From: Streptomyces sp. NBC_00078
Lineage (GTDB): Bacteria; Actinomycetota; Actinomycetes; Streptomycetales; Streptomycetaceae
Length of the DNA stretch: 64,000 bases
NCBI RefSeq assembly: GCF_026343335.1
Contig: NZ_JAPELX010000001.1
Location: forward strand, 6,138,001-6,202,000
Reading direction: 5' to 3'
Of the stretch, positions 16,391 to 24,245 are shown piece by piece (the stretch's first letter is position 1; every line of letters starts with the position of its first letter). Under the pieces are notes generated by a model. The model was given only the letters and a program-made list of their open reading frames with translations, was not told where the DNA came from and did not search any database. Both the position numbers and the translations under genes were made by a program.

Positions 16391-16981
16391 TCACTTGAGG
16401 CGCTCCCGGATCCGCTCCCGCAGCCAGGCCATCGTGAACCCTCGGGGATCGACCTTCCCCGGCTGCCACTCCAGGTGGCCGATCACCGACCGTTCCGTCC
16501 ACCCGTGGTGCCGGCACACGGCTGCCGCGGCCTTCTCGATGGCCTCCAGCTGGGCAGCGGGCCAAGGATCCTTTCCGTCGCCGAGGTTCTCGCACTCGAA
16601 GCCGTAGAAGTGGCGGTTGCCGTCGGTGTTCGCCTCGTTGTCCGGAGGGAGCGTCTTCCCGGCGATCACCGCGCGCAGCACGTCGTCGTCGCCGAGGCCG
16701 GCGTGGTTGGCGCGGCCGTAGCCGACGAGGTGGACCCTGCCGTCCTTGGTGATCACGCCGTGGCACAGCGGTCCGGGAAGCCCGGCGTGGCCGTCCCGGC
16801 AGATCTCCACGGTGTGTTCGCTGCCGCTCGTCACCGTGTGGTGGATCATCACGCCGTTGACCGGGCCCCAGGGGCCCTTGTGGTTGCGGTTGTGATGCTT
16901 CCAGTACCCGACCTCCACGACCGTGAGGCCTTCCGCTCTGAGGCCGCTCAGGAAACCGTCCGCGGACATGGGTGAGGCCAT
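16391..16981 (-). CDS. Peptidoglycan recognition-type N-acetylmuramoyl-L-alanine amidase (Amidase_2)
   Basis: A 196-residue amidase_2/PGRP protein. Zinc ligands and catalytic residues are suggested by GVMIHHTVTS (His pair ~45), LCHGVITKDGRVHLVGYGRA, FYGFECENLGDG and VIGHLEWQPGKVDPRGF (His, Lys/Asp). It would cut the amide bond between MurNAc and L-Ala in peptidoglycan. There is no signal peptide and no cell-wall-binding domain, as in phage endolysins, so export or lysis may depend on other factors. The ATG at 16981 was chosen because AGAAGGAGACGG precedes it at good spacing; the longer upstream frame is a shadow of the divergent encapsulin gene. Confidence 0.85.
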   Translation of the reverse strand: MASPMSADGFLSGLRAEGLTVVEVGYWKHHNRNHKGPWGPVNGVMIHHTVTSGSEHTVEICRDGHAGLPGPLCHGVITKDGRVHLVGYGRANHAGLGDDDVLRAVIAGKTLPPDNEANTDGNRHFYGFECENLGDGKDPWPAAQLEAIEKAAAAVCRHHGWTERSVIGHLEWQPGKVDPRGFTMAWLRERIRERLK

Positions 16982-17275
16982 GACCGTCTCCTTCTTGCCG
17001 TGCCGACGGCCGCCCGATGCGACCCTCTGTGAGGGGTGTTGTACCGAAAGTAAGCGCCGGGTCACACGTGGTGCCCACGGGGAGGGATCGGATCCGGCCA
17101 GCCCGGAAAGCGTCGGCGAGGGGCGGAGCCCCATGTATGCCCCGTCCGGCGAAGATCCAACCCCGCTCTTTCGGGTAATAGCACAGGCACGTTCCGTGAT
17201 GAAAGGCTGGTCCGCGGAGATCGACGCAGCGGCGCAGATCGGCGTCGGCTGTATGAGCGGGAGGGCAATTCTCAT

Positions 17276-18682
17276 ATGTCGGTAGGCGAAGAGGTCCGTT
17301 CGGAGCAGGGCAAGCCGCAGCAGAGCCTCGGCACGGCAGCCGCGCGGAACCTGGCCACCACGACCAAGTCCGCGCCCCAGATGCAGGAGATCAGCTCGCG
17401 CTGGCTGCTGCGCACGCTGCCGTGGGTGAATGTCCAGGGTGGTACGTACCGGGTCAACCGGCGACTGAGCTACGCCGTGGGGGACGGCCGCATCACGTTC
17501 GTGAAGACCGGCGACCGAGTCGAGGTCATCCCCGCGGAGCTGGGTGAACTGCCCGCGCTGCGTGACTACGAGGACGACGAGGTGCTCTCGGAACTCGCCC
17601 AGCGCTGCCGGCAGCAGGAGTTCGCGGCGGGGTCCGTGATCGCCTCGTTCGGCAGCCAGGCCGACGAGGTCTATCTGCTGGCGCACGGCAGGGTGGAGAA
17701 GGTCGGCACCGGCCCGTACGGCGACGACGCGGTCCTCGGTGTACTCGCCGACGGCGCCTACATGGGCGAAGCGGCGCTGCTCGACCCGGACGCGATCTGG
17801 GAGTACACGGCCCGCGCGGCCACCGCGTGCACGGTGCTGATCCTGTCCCGCCAGGACGTCGACCAGGTCGCGGAGCGCGCCGACTCCCTGCGGGAGCACC
17901 TCCGGCAGCTGCACGCGATTCCCGAGCAGCGCACCAACAAGTACGGCGAGAAGGAGGTCGACCTCGCCGCAGGCCACAGCGGCGAGCCCGACATCCCGCA
18001 CACCTTCGTGGACTACGACGCAAGGCCCCGCGAGTACGAACTGAGCATCGCCCAGACCGTGCTGCGCATCCACTCGCGCGTCGCCGACCTCTACAATCAG
18101 CCGATGAACCAGACCGAGCAGCAACTGAGGCTGACGGTCGAGGCGTTGAAGGAGCGCCAGGAGCACGAGCTGGTCAACAACCGCGAGTTCGGCCTGCTGA
18201 ACAACTGCGAGTACGACCAGCGGCTCCAGCCGCACGACGGTGTGCCCAGCCCCGACGACCTGGACGAGCTGCTCAGCCGGCGGCGCGGCACCAAGCTGCT
18301 GCTCGCCCACCCGCGCGCGATCTCCGCGATCGGCCGCGAGCTCAACAAGCGGGGGCTCGTCCCCGAGACGATCGAGGTGGGCGGCAACCGCATCCCGACC
18401 TGGCGCGGTGTGCCGATCTACCCGTGCAACAAGATCCCGGTCTCCGAGGCCCGCACGACCTCGATCATCGCGATGCGTACCGGCGAGGCCGAGCAGGGGG
18501 TCATCGGACTGCAGCAGGCCGGCATCCCGGACGAGATCGAGCCGAGCCTGTCCGTGCGGTTCATGGGCATCAACGAACAGGCGATCATCAAGTACCTGGT
18601 GACGGCCTACTACTCGGCCGCGGTCCTCGTCCCCGACGCGCTCGGTGTCCTGGAGAACGTCGAGATCGGCCGGTGGAGGTGA
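17276..18682 (+). CDS. Family 2B encapsulin shell protein (EshA-like, cyclic-nucleotide-binding-domain insert)
   Basis: A 468-residue protein of the EshA / major-membrane-protein-I type, now recognised as family 2B encapsulin. It combines an HK97-like capsid fold with a cyclic-nucleotide-binding domain inserted between ~95 and ~210 (FAAGSVIASFGSQADEVYLL ... LADGAYMGEAALLD). The N-arm (1-60) contains QEISSRWLLRTLPWVNVQGG. The C-terminal half has the conserved VNNREFGLLNNCEYDQRLQP, RRRGTKLLLAHPRAISAIGR and VPIYPCNKIPVSEARTTSII stretches of the shell fold. It would self-assemble into a protein nanocompartment that packs an enzyme cargo. The next gene, a polyprenyl diphosphate synthase, is the likely cargo. 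The start is ATG 17276. In S. griseus and S. coelicolor the related EshA affects growth and antibiotic production. Confidence 0.88.
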   Translation: MSVGEEVRSEQGKPQQSLGTAAARNLATTTKSAPQMQEISSRWLLRTLPWVNVQGGTYRVNRRLSYAVGDGRITFVKTGDRVEVIPAELGELPALRDYEDDEVLSELAQRCRQQEFAAGSVIASFGSQADEVYLLAHGRVEKVGTGPYGDDAVLGVLADGAYMGEAALLDPDAIWEYTARAATACTVLILSRQDVDQVAERADSLREHLRQLHAIPEQRTNKYGEKEVDLAAGHSGEPDIPHTFVDYDARPREYELSIAQTVLRIHSRVADLYNQPMNQTEQQLRLTVEALKERQEHELVNNREFGLLNNCEYDQRLQPHDGVPSPDDLDELLSRRRGTKLLLAHPRAISAIGRELNKRGLVPETIEVGGNRIPTWRGVPIYPCNKIPVSEARTTSIIAMRTGEAEQGVIGLQQAGIPDEIEPSLSVRFMGINEQAIIKYLVTAYYSAAVLVPDALGVLENVEIGRWR

Positions 18683-18795
18683 CGTTTCTGTACCCGGGAG
18701 CCGTGTCCCCGCCCACTGCGGCGGGTACATCCCGGTGGTATGCGCCCAGCCGCAGCGGAAGCGCCACCGTCCGCGGACTGACCGAGGGAGATCCC

Positions 18796-19881
18796 ATGGC
18801 CGAGTTCATGACGGAGGCGAAACAGCGCACCCCGGACGCGCAGCCGTTCGACGGGCACGAGGCGTCGGTGATCCTGGAGCGCAGCCGGGCGTCTGTCGAT
18901 CCCGAACTGCGCGCCGCCATCGACTCGTTGCCCGGCTCGATGCGCCGGATCGCGCTCTACCACTTCGGCTGGGAGCACGCGGACGGCACCCCGGCGGCGG
19001 GTAACGCGGGCAAGGCGATCCGTCCCGCGCTCGTTCTCACCGCGGCCGCCGCGCTGGGCGGTGCGAGGGCCCGGGAGGCAGCCGTCCGGGCGGCCGCGGC
19101 GGTGGAACTGGTGCACAACTTCACGCTGCTGCACGACGACGTGATGGACCGGGACACCACCCGCAGGCACCGGCCCACCGCATGGACCGTGTTCGGTGAC
19201 GCCGACGCGATCCTGGCCGGGGACGCCCTGCAGGCGCTGGCCCTCGGGCTGCTCGCCGAGGACCCGCACCCGGCGTCCGGGCCGGCCGCCGCCCGGCTCG
19301 CGGCCTGTGTCGTCGAGCTGTGCGCGGGCCAGCACGCGGACACGGCGATGGAGCGGCGCGGTCCCGGCGAGGTCACCCTCGACGAGGTGCTGACCATGGC
19401 CGAGGCCAAGACGGGCGCGTTGCTCGGCTGCGCCTGCGCCCTGGGCGCGCTGTACGCGGAGGCGTCCGCCGAGGAGGTCGAGGCGCTGGACGCGTTCGGC
19501 CGCGAGGCCGGGCTCGCCTTCCAGCTCATCGACGACGTCATCGGCATATGGGGCGATCCGCGGCGCACCGGCAAACCGGTCGGCGCGGATCTGGCGGCCC
19601 GCAAGAAGTCCCTGCCGGTGGTCGCCGCGCTCACCTCGGGCACCCCGGCGGCCGTGGAACTGGCCGCGCTGTACGAAGTGCCGTACGACAAGGGGGGCGA
19701 GGCCGGCATCGCGCGGACTGCTCTCGCCGTCGAGCAGGCCGGCGGGCGCGACTGGGCGCAGGCCCAGGCCGCCGACCGCATGGCCCGCGCGATGCACGAG
19801 CTGTCCCGGGCGGTCGCCGACCCGGCGGAGGCGGGCGGCCTGCTCGCCCTGCTGGAGTTCGTGACACGGCGCAGCAGCTGA
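18796..19881 (+). CDS. Polyprenyl diphosphate synthase, probable encapsulin cargo
   Basis: A 361-residue trans-isoprenyl diphosphate synthase. The first Asp-rich motif is LLHDDVMDRD (DDxxD, residues 114-118), GKAIRP sits near 72-77, and the second is FQLIDDVIGIWGD with Asp246-247. It joins isopentenyl diphosphate to allylic diphosphates to make a prenyl chain (C10-C20 class by length; the chain-length residues cannot be judged safely). The first ~25 residues (MAEFMTEAKQRTPDAQPFDG...) are polar and probably disordered, as expected for a family 2 encapsulin cargo-loading tail. It follows the shell gene by 113 bp and starts at ATG 18796 behind CCGAGGGAG. A terminator lies at 19964-20005. Confidence 0.88.
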   Translation: MAEFMTEAKQRTPDAQPFDGHEASVILERSRASVDPELRAAIDSLPGSMRRIALYHFGWEHADGTPAAGNAGKAIRPALVLTAAAALGGARAREAAVRAAAAVELVHNFTLLHDDVMDRDTTRRHRPTAWTVFGDADAILAGDALQALALGLLAEDPHPASGPAAARLAACVVELCAGQHADTAMERRGPGEVTLDEVLTMAEAKTGALLGCACALGALYAEASAEEVEALDAFGREAGLAFQLIDDVIGIWGDPRRTGKPVGADLAARKKSLPVVAALTSGTPAAVELAALYEVPYDKGGEAGIARTALAVEQAGGRDWAQAQAADRMARAMHELSRAVADPAEAGGLLALLEFVTRRSS

Positions 19882-19963
19882 CCTTCGCCCTTGCAGGCCC
19901 CGGGGCCCACCGGGACGGTCGCGCGGCTCCTGACCCCGCACGGCCGCCGAGGCTCCGGCCCGG

Positions 19964-20005
19964 CGGGTCCCGCACATCCCCACGGTGTGCGGGGCCCGTC
20001 TTTTT
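19964..20005 (+). terminator. Strong intrinsic terminator after the prenyl synthase gene
   Basis: GGGTCCCGCACA (19965-19976) pairs with TGTGCGGGGCCC (19986-19997), flanked by an extra C-G pair and followed by TCTTTTT. It closes the encapsulin/prenyl-synthase unit. Confidence 0.85.
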
Positions 20006-20134
20006 GTGGAGGCCCGGTTGCCCCCTTCAGCTCATGTTTACCCGGCCCCCGACTCACCCGGCTCCCTCGCCTCACGGCCCCGTATAGGCTCAACAGCCGT
20101 AAGGCCGAGGTTGGTTGAGGCGAGGAGATGGCAT

Positions 20135-20728
20135 ATGGGCGTGGCGATCCGGGCGGCGGGCGAGGGTGACCGGGGGCTGGTCGTGCGGCTGCTGGACCAG
20201 GCCTTCCAGGACGATCCGGTCAGTGGCTGGGTCTTTCCCGGGGACGAGTACCGCCGTACGACCCACCACCGGCTGATGGCCGCCTTCACCGACATCGTGC
20301 TCGACGAAGGCCGGATCGATGTCGCCGAGGACGGCAGCGCGTGCGCGTTGTGGCTGTCCGTGCCCGCCGAAGCGCATGACGCCGTCGACGACGGGCCCGC
20401 CCAGCTGCGGGCCGCCGTCGACCCGGGGAACGAACGCGTCGAACTGATCGGCCGGCTGACGGCCCGGATCCACCCCGCCGGCCGTGCCCACGAGTACCTG
20501 TGGATGATCGGCGTGGCACCGGAGCGCCAGGGCGAGGGGATCGGCGGCGCGCTCGTCCAGCACGTCCTCGATCGCTGCGACCGGGAGGACCTGCCCGCCT
20601 ATCTGGAGGCCAGCAGCGCTCGCAGCCGCGTACTGTACGAGCGCCTCGGGTTCGAACTCGCCGGGCGCCCCCTGGAGCTTCCGGACGGCCCGCGGATGTG
20701 GCCGATGTGGCGCGAACCCCGCGGCTGA
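20135..20728 (+). CDS. GNAT-family N-acetyltransferase
   Basis: A 197-residue acetyltransferase. The acetyl-CoA-binding motif A reads WMIGVAPERQGEGIGGALVQ (residues ~123-142), followed by motif B with AYLEASSARSRVLYERLGFE. The N-terminal part AIRAAGEGDRGLVVRLLDQA is typical of GNATs. It would transfer acetyl from acetyl-CoA to a small amine or protein; the substrate is unknown. The start was set at ATG 20135 because CGAGGAG at 20121-20127 provides the ribosome site and the N-terminus aligns with the family; the frame further upstream is non-coding. Confidence 0.85.
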   Translation: MGVAIRAAGEGDRGLVVRLLDQAFQDDPVSGWVFPGDEYRRTTHHRLMAAFTDIVLDEGRIDVAEDGSACALWLSVPAEAHDAVDDGPAQLRAAVDPGNERVELIGRLTARIHPAGRAHEYLWMIGVAPERQGEGIGGALVQHVLDRCDREDLPAYLEASSARSRVLYERLGFELAGRPLELPDGPRMWPMWREPRG

Positions 20729-20937
20729 CCCGGTAGCCCTCCGGTACGACCGTCCAGCTCTCCGGTGCGGGCGTCGCCACGACCCCTCCACCAGTCCCTC
20801 CGGCACCCCGGCGCCAGGCCGTACACCGCCGTCCAGGACACCTGGCAGGGGCAGATGCCCCAGGACGGGAGAAGGTCGTCGCGGCCCGTGCAGCAGGCGC
20901 ACAGGGTGACCGCGGGCACCCCGGCCGCGGCGTCCAC
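20599..20937 (-). CDS. Possible small cysteine-rich protein (uncertain)
   Basis: A 112-residue minus-strand frame beginning at GTG 20937. Its first ~60 residues look protein-like: VPAVTLCACCTGRDDLLPSW and CPCQVSWTAVYGLAPGC carry five cysteines, and the third codon positions there are nearly all G or C. This favours coding and could make a metal- or Fe-S-binding site. The C-terminal third overlaps the end of the GNAT gene by 130 bp antisense and is low-complexity, so a true stop could be misjudged or the gene frameshifted. There is no clear ribosome site, and the frame stays open upstream of 20937. It is the only candidate gene in the 359-bp gap after the GNAT gene. Confidence 0.35.
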   Translation of the reverse strand: MDAAAGVPAVTLCACCTGRDDLLPSWGICPCQVSWTAVYGLAPGCRRDWWRGRGDARTGELDGRTGGLPGQPRGSRHIGHIRGPSGSSRGRPASSNPRRSYSTRLRALLASR

Positions 20938-21087
20938 CGCGCGGAACGTCAGTGCGGCTCGGGCGTGCCGAGGTTCGGCAGCGGATTCGCGGTCACCGAC
21001 TTCGCCCTGGAGCGGGTGCGCACGTTCGGCGACGGAGTACTCGTCCGTACGTACGCGCGGCGGCGCCGACCGGCCTACGCTGAGGGC

Positions 21088-21279
21088 ATGGACAGCTCAG
21101 AACGCGTCTGTCCGGAGTGCGGACAGCCCGTGGAGACGGTGGTCAAGCGCCACAAGACACTGGGGGCATGGGTGCCGGTATGGGTGTCGGGCCCCTGTAG
21201 CAACCCCACGTGCGAGGCATACGCCCCCCGGGCCGCCGAGTCCGGCGAGCCCGGGGAGACAGCCGCGAAAAAAACCTGA
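21088..21279 (+). CDS. Small zinc-ribbon-like protein
   Basis: A 63-residue protein starting at ATG 21088. It contains VCPECGQPVETVV and GPCSNPTCEAYAP, i.e. two Cys pairs (CxxC and CxxxxC) that could hold one zinc ion, and an Ala/Glu/Lys-rich tail. A TACGCT -10 box (21076-21081) lies only 6 nt upstream of the ATG and no ribosome site exists, so a leaderless mRNA is likely. The upstream in-frame codons to 20965 are unlike a protein. No family role is known to me; small zinc ribbons are often nucleic-acid or protein adaptors. Confidence 0.65.
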   Translation: MDSSERVCPECGQPVETVVKRHKTLGAWVPVWVSGPCSNPTCEAYAPRAAESGEPGETAAKKT

Positions 21280-21365
21280 GACCCGTGTCGAGAAGCCCGG
21301 CCCGGCTCCGACGTCCCCTGTGAGAGCCGCCCGCTACGGGCGGCGCGAGCCGAAGGAGCTCAGTC

Positions 21366-21779
21366 ATGAAGTACCTGGTCATGGTGCAGTGCACGCAGGC
21401 GGACTACGAGGGCATGAGCGGCAAGGCCAACGAGCACTCCCCGGCCTGGAGCCAGGAGCACGTCCAGGCCATGTACGCCTTCATGGGCGCCGTCAACAAC
21501 GACCTCGCCGAGAGCGGCGAGCTGGTCGACGCGCAGGGCCTGACCGAGCCGGCGAAGACCCGGCTGGTCGGCCTGGGCGACGACGGCAAGAGCGTGATCA
21601 CCGACGGCCCGTACGGCGAGACGAAGGAGCTGCTGGCCGGCTACTGGGTCCTGGACTGCGCGAGCCTGGAGCGCGTCACGGAGATCGCCGAACGCATCAT
21701 CCAGTGCCCCCAGCCCGCCGGGGCCACCAACTACCCCGTGGTGATCCGGCCCATCGACAGCGGCTCCGCGGACGTCTGA
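21366..21779 (+). CDS. YCII-related (DGPF domain) protein
   Basis: A 137-residue protein of the YCII/DGPF family: MKYLVMVQCTQADYEGM at the N-terminus and KSVITDGPYGETKELLAGYW in the middle, where the DGPY/F motif names the family. The fold is a ferredoxin-like dimer. It is followed after 10 nt by an ECF42 sigma-factor gene, and DGPF proteins are the regular genomic partner of that sigma group, where they are thought to take part in its signalling or to be its targets. The ATG at 21366 has GAAGGAGCTCAGTC as ribosome site. Confidence 0.85.
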   Translation: MKYLVMVQCTQADYEGMSGKANEHSPAWSQEHVQAMYAFMGAVNNDLAESGELVDAQGLTEPAKTRLVGLGDDGKSVITDGPYGETKELLAGYWVLDCASLERVTEIAERIIQCPQPAGATNYPVVIRPIDSGSADV

Positions 21780-21789
21780 GCACAGCCGC

Positions 21790-23010
21790 ATGGGCCGAGC
21801 CGCCGAGGTCGAGGACTTGCTGCGCCACAACGCGCCGCAGGTCCTCGGCGCGCTGGTGCGCCGGTACGGGCACTTCGACACCGCCGAGGACGCCGTACAG
21901 GAGGCGCTGCTGGCGGCGACGGACCAGTGGCCCTCGGCGGGAGTGCCGGACAACCCGCGCGGCTGGCTGATCAAGGTGGCCTCGCGGCGGCTGACCGACG
22001 CGCTGCGGTCGGAGGAGGCGCGACGGGCCAGGGAGGAGAGGGTGGCGGCGCTGACTCCGCGCGATGCGTTCACCGCCCCGCCACCGGGAGTGGACTGGGC
22101 GCCCCGCGAGGACGACACCCTCACGCTTCTCTTCCTGTGCTGCCACCCGGACCTCACCCCGCCCGCCCAGATCGCGCTCACCCTGCGTGCGGTCGGCGGT
22201 CTGACGACGGCGGAGATCGCCCGCGCGTACCTGGTCCCCGAGACGACGATGGCGCAGCGCATCAGCCGGGCCAAGCAGAAGGTGCGGGGGGTGCGCTTCG
22301 GGCGGCCGGACAGCTGGCAGAACCGTCTGCCCGCCGTGCTGCACACCCTCTACCTGATCTTCAACGAGGGCTATACGGCGACGTCCGGAGCGGTGCTGCA
22401 GCGCCGTGAACTGGCCGGCGAGGCGATCCGGCTGACCCGTACCGTCCACCGGCTGCTGCCCGACGACGGAGAAGTGGCCGGCCTGCTGGCTCTGATGCTG
22501 CTCACCGACGCCCGCCGCGCGGCACGCACCGGCCCGCACGGCGAACTCGTGCCCCTCGACGAACAGGACCGCGCCCGCTGGGACAAGGCCGCGATCGAGG
22601 AGGGCGTAGCGCTGGTCATCCGGGCGCTGTCCCGGGGCGGCGCGGGCCCCTACCAGGTGCGCGCGGCCATCGCCGCCGTACACGACGAGTCGCCGTCCGC
22701 GGAGGCGACCGACTGGCAGGAGATCCTCGGTCTGTACGAGGTCCTGGTCCGTCTGGTCCCGGGCCCCGTCGAACGCCTCAACCGCACGGTGGCCGTCGCC
22801 ATGGTGGACGGTCCGGAGGCCGGGCTCGCCGAACTCGACCTGCTGGAACCGCAGTTGGGTCACCGCCTCGACGCGGTGCGCGGCCACCTCCTGGAGCGCG
22901 CGGGCGACCACGAACAGGCCCGCTGCGCCTACGAGTCGGCGGCAGCGGCAACCCTGAGCCTTCCCGAACAGCGCTATCTCCAGGGGCGGGCGGCACGGCT
23001 GAAGCCGTAA
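21790..23010 (+). CDS. ECF42-type RNA polymerase sigma factor with C-terminal extension
   Basis: A 406-residue ECF sigma factor, about twice the usual ECF length. Region 2 includes YGHFDTAEDAVQEALLAA and NPRGWLIKVASRRLTDALR; region 4 includes LTLRAVGGLTTAEIARAYLV and TTMAQRISRAKQKVR. The ~200-residue C-terminal part (VLHTLYLIFNEGYTATSGAV ... DHEQARCAYESAAAATLSLP) is helical and TPR-like, as in the ECF42 group, and replaces a separate anti-sigma factor. It is co-transcribed with the DGPF gene (10 nt gap). The TAA stop forms part of a -10-like TAACCT for the next gene. Confidence 0.88.
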   Translation: MGRAAEVEDLLRHNAPQVLGALVRRYGHFDTAEDAVQEALLAATDQWPSAGVPDNPRGWLIKVASRRLTDALRSEEARRAREERVAALTPRDAFTAPPPGVDWAPREDDTLTLLFLCCHPDLTPPAQIALTLRAVGGLTTAEIARAYLVPETTMAQRISRAKQKVRGVRFGRPDSWQNRLPAVLHTLYLIFNEGYTATSGAVLQRRELAGEAIRLTRTVHRLLPDDGEVAGLLALMLLTDARRAARTGPHGELVPLDEQDRARWDKAAIEEGVALVIRALSRGGAGPYQVRAAIAAVHDESPSAEATDWQEILGLYEVLVRLVPGPVERLNRTVAVAMVDGPEAGLAELDLLEPQLGHRLDAVRGHLLERAGDHEQARCAYESAAAATLSLPEQRYLQGRAARLKP

Positions 23011-23019
23011 CCTGGGCCC

Positions 23020-23268
23020 ATGAACGGTGAGTTGGGGGGAACGCGCCGCCGCATGTGGCGCCGGGCCGTGCTGGTGTGGGCCATCACCGTGGCCGTCGGC
23101 GGAGGGCTCACCCTGTGGCTGCAGGACTCCACGCGGCCGCGGCCACCCGTCGGCTGGGAGCGCGAGAACCCCTCCGAACCGGCCGCCCCGCTACTGAAGG
23201 CCACCGCCTGCCCGATCGACGAGGGAGCCACGGCCTACGCGTGCGTGTACGCGTGGCCCACTCCTTGA
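23020..23268 (+). CDS. Small membrane-anchored protein
   Basis: An 82-residue protein. A basic N-terminus (NGELGGTRRRMWRRA) leads into one membrane segment (VLVWAITVAVGGGLTLWL, residues ~17-34), followed by a Pro-rich extracytoplasmic tail with two cysteines (TACPIDEGATAYACVYAWP). It may be a type II membrane protein with a disulfide. TAACCT (23008-23013), which includes the stop codon of the sigma factor gene, lies 6 nt before the ATG, so it may be expressed as a leaderless mRNA independently of the sigma gene. Function unknown. Confidence 0.65.
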   Translation: MNGELGGTRRRMWRRAVLVWAITVAVGGGLTLWLQDSTRPRPPVGWERENPSEPAAPLLKATACPIDEGATAYACVYAWPTP

Positions 23269-23315
23269 GAGAAGGCCGATGAACCCGGGCAGGGGACGCG
23301 GTACGGCAGGCGGGT

Positions 23316-23723
23316 TCACCGTTCCATGAACCGCAGCATGTTCCCCGCCGGATCCCGGAAAGCGCAGTCCCGGACCCCGTACGGCATGTCCGTCGGCTCC
23401 TGGATCACCTCGGCGCCCGATTGCCGGACGCGGGCGAAGAGGGTGTCGCAGTTTTCGGTCGTGAAGTTGACGCCGCGCAGCATGCCCTTGGCCAGCAGCT
23501 GCTCCATCGCCTCCCGGTCGGCGGGGGACAGGTCGGGGTTGGCCGCCGGCGGCTCAAGGACGATCGACACGTCCGGCTGCAGCGGCGACCCGACGGTCAC
23601 CCACCGCATTCCCTCGTACTTGACGTCGTTGCGGATCTCCAGGCCCAGGACGTCGCAGTAGAAGGCGATCGCCTTGTCGTGATCGTCGACGGCGATGAAA
23701 CAGTTGTTCAGTTTCAGGTCCAT
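23316..23723 (-). CDS. VOC-superfamily (glyoxalase/bleomycin resistance-like) protein
   Basis: A 135-residue single VOC module. It has two beta-alpha-beta-beta-beta halves: NCFIAVDDHDKAIAFYCDVL at the N-terminus and VNFTTENCDTLFARVRQSGA ... DCAFRDPAGNMLRFMER at the C-terminus. The metal or substrate site is not obvious. These proteins dimerise and act as dioxygenases, lyases or drug binders. The gene is 18 nt downstream of an AraC-family gene on the same strand, and the two are probably co-transcribed; the AraC protein may regulate it. Confidence 0.8.
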   Translation of the reverse strand: MDLKLNNCFIAVDDHDKAIAFYCDVLGLEIRNDVKYEGMRWVTVGSPLQPDVSIVLEPPAANPDLSPADREAMEQLLAKGMLRGVNFTTENCDTLFARVRQSGAEVIQEPTDMPYGVRDCAFRDPAGNMLRFMER

Positions 23724-23741
23724 GTATCCAACCTAAGGTCG

Positions 23742-24146
23742 TTACCGGCGCTCCGCCCGTGTCGGGCGGGTGTACGCCCGCGCCACACAGGGCGGGATCA
23801 CCGCGCTCTCCTCGTGCGAGCGAGCCCGGTAGGAGCTCGGTGTCTCGCCGACCAGCTCGGTGAACCGGGCGCTGAAGGAGCCGAGAGAGGTGCAGCCCAC
23901 CGCCATGCACACCTCCGTCACGGTCATGTCGCCGCGGCGCAGGAGGGCCTTGGCCCGTTCCACCCGGCGGGTCATGAGGTAGCCGTACGGTGTCTCGCCG
24001 TAGGCCTCCCGGAAGCTGCGCTGGAAGTGGCCCGGCGACATGAGCGCGGTGCGTGCGAGGGCCGGGATGTCGAGGGGTTCGGTGTACTCGCGGTCCATGC
24101 GGTCGCGCGCCTTGCGCAGCCGCACCAGATCCTCACGGTTCACCAC
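23742..24146 (-). CDS. AraC-family DNA-binding protein
   Basis: A 134-residue protein that is essentially the AraC/XylS DNA-binding module of two HTH motifs: DIPALARTALMSPGHFQRSF ... GETPYGYLMTRRVERAKALL and MTVTEVCMAVGCTSLGSFSA ... ETPSSYRARSHEE. It lacks a ligand domain, so it resembles MarA/SoxS-type short activators. It lies upstream of and in operon with the VOC gene, which is the usual arrangement for such pairs. The first start codon is at 24146; the divergent phosphate permease begins 100 bp away. Confidence 0.82.
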   Translation of the reverse strand: MVNREDLVRLRKARDRMDREYTEPLDIPALARTALMSPGHFQRSFREAYGETPYGYLMTRRVERAKALLRRGDMTVTEVCMAVGCTSLGSFSARFTELVGETPSSYRARSHEESAVIPPCVARAYTRPTRAERR

Positions 24147-24245
24147 GTCAGCATCGCACGATCCTCACCGTCCGGGTGCCTGGTTCTGGAGCGGGCTTTG
24201 CCTCACGTTCGCCTGCCGTATGGAAGCGCTTGTTCCCATGAGGCA

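Noticed and set aside
16391..18730. 779-codon frame that would fuse the amidase to upstream sequence
   Set aside because: The first ~580 codons are antisense to the encapsulin gene; the amidase begins at ATG 16981 with a ribosome site.
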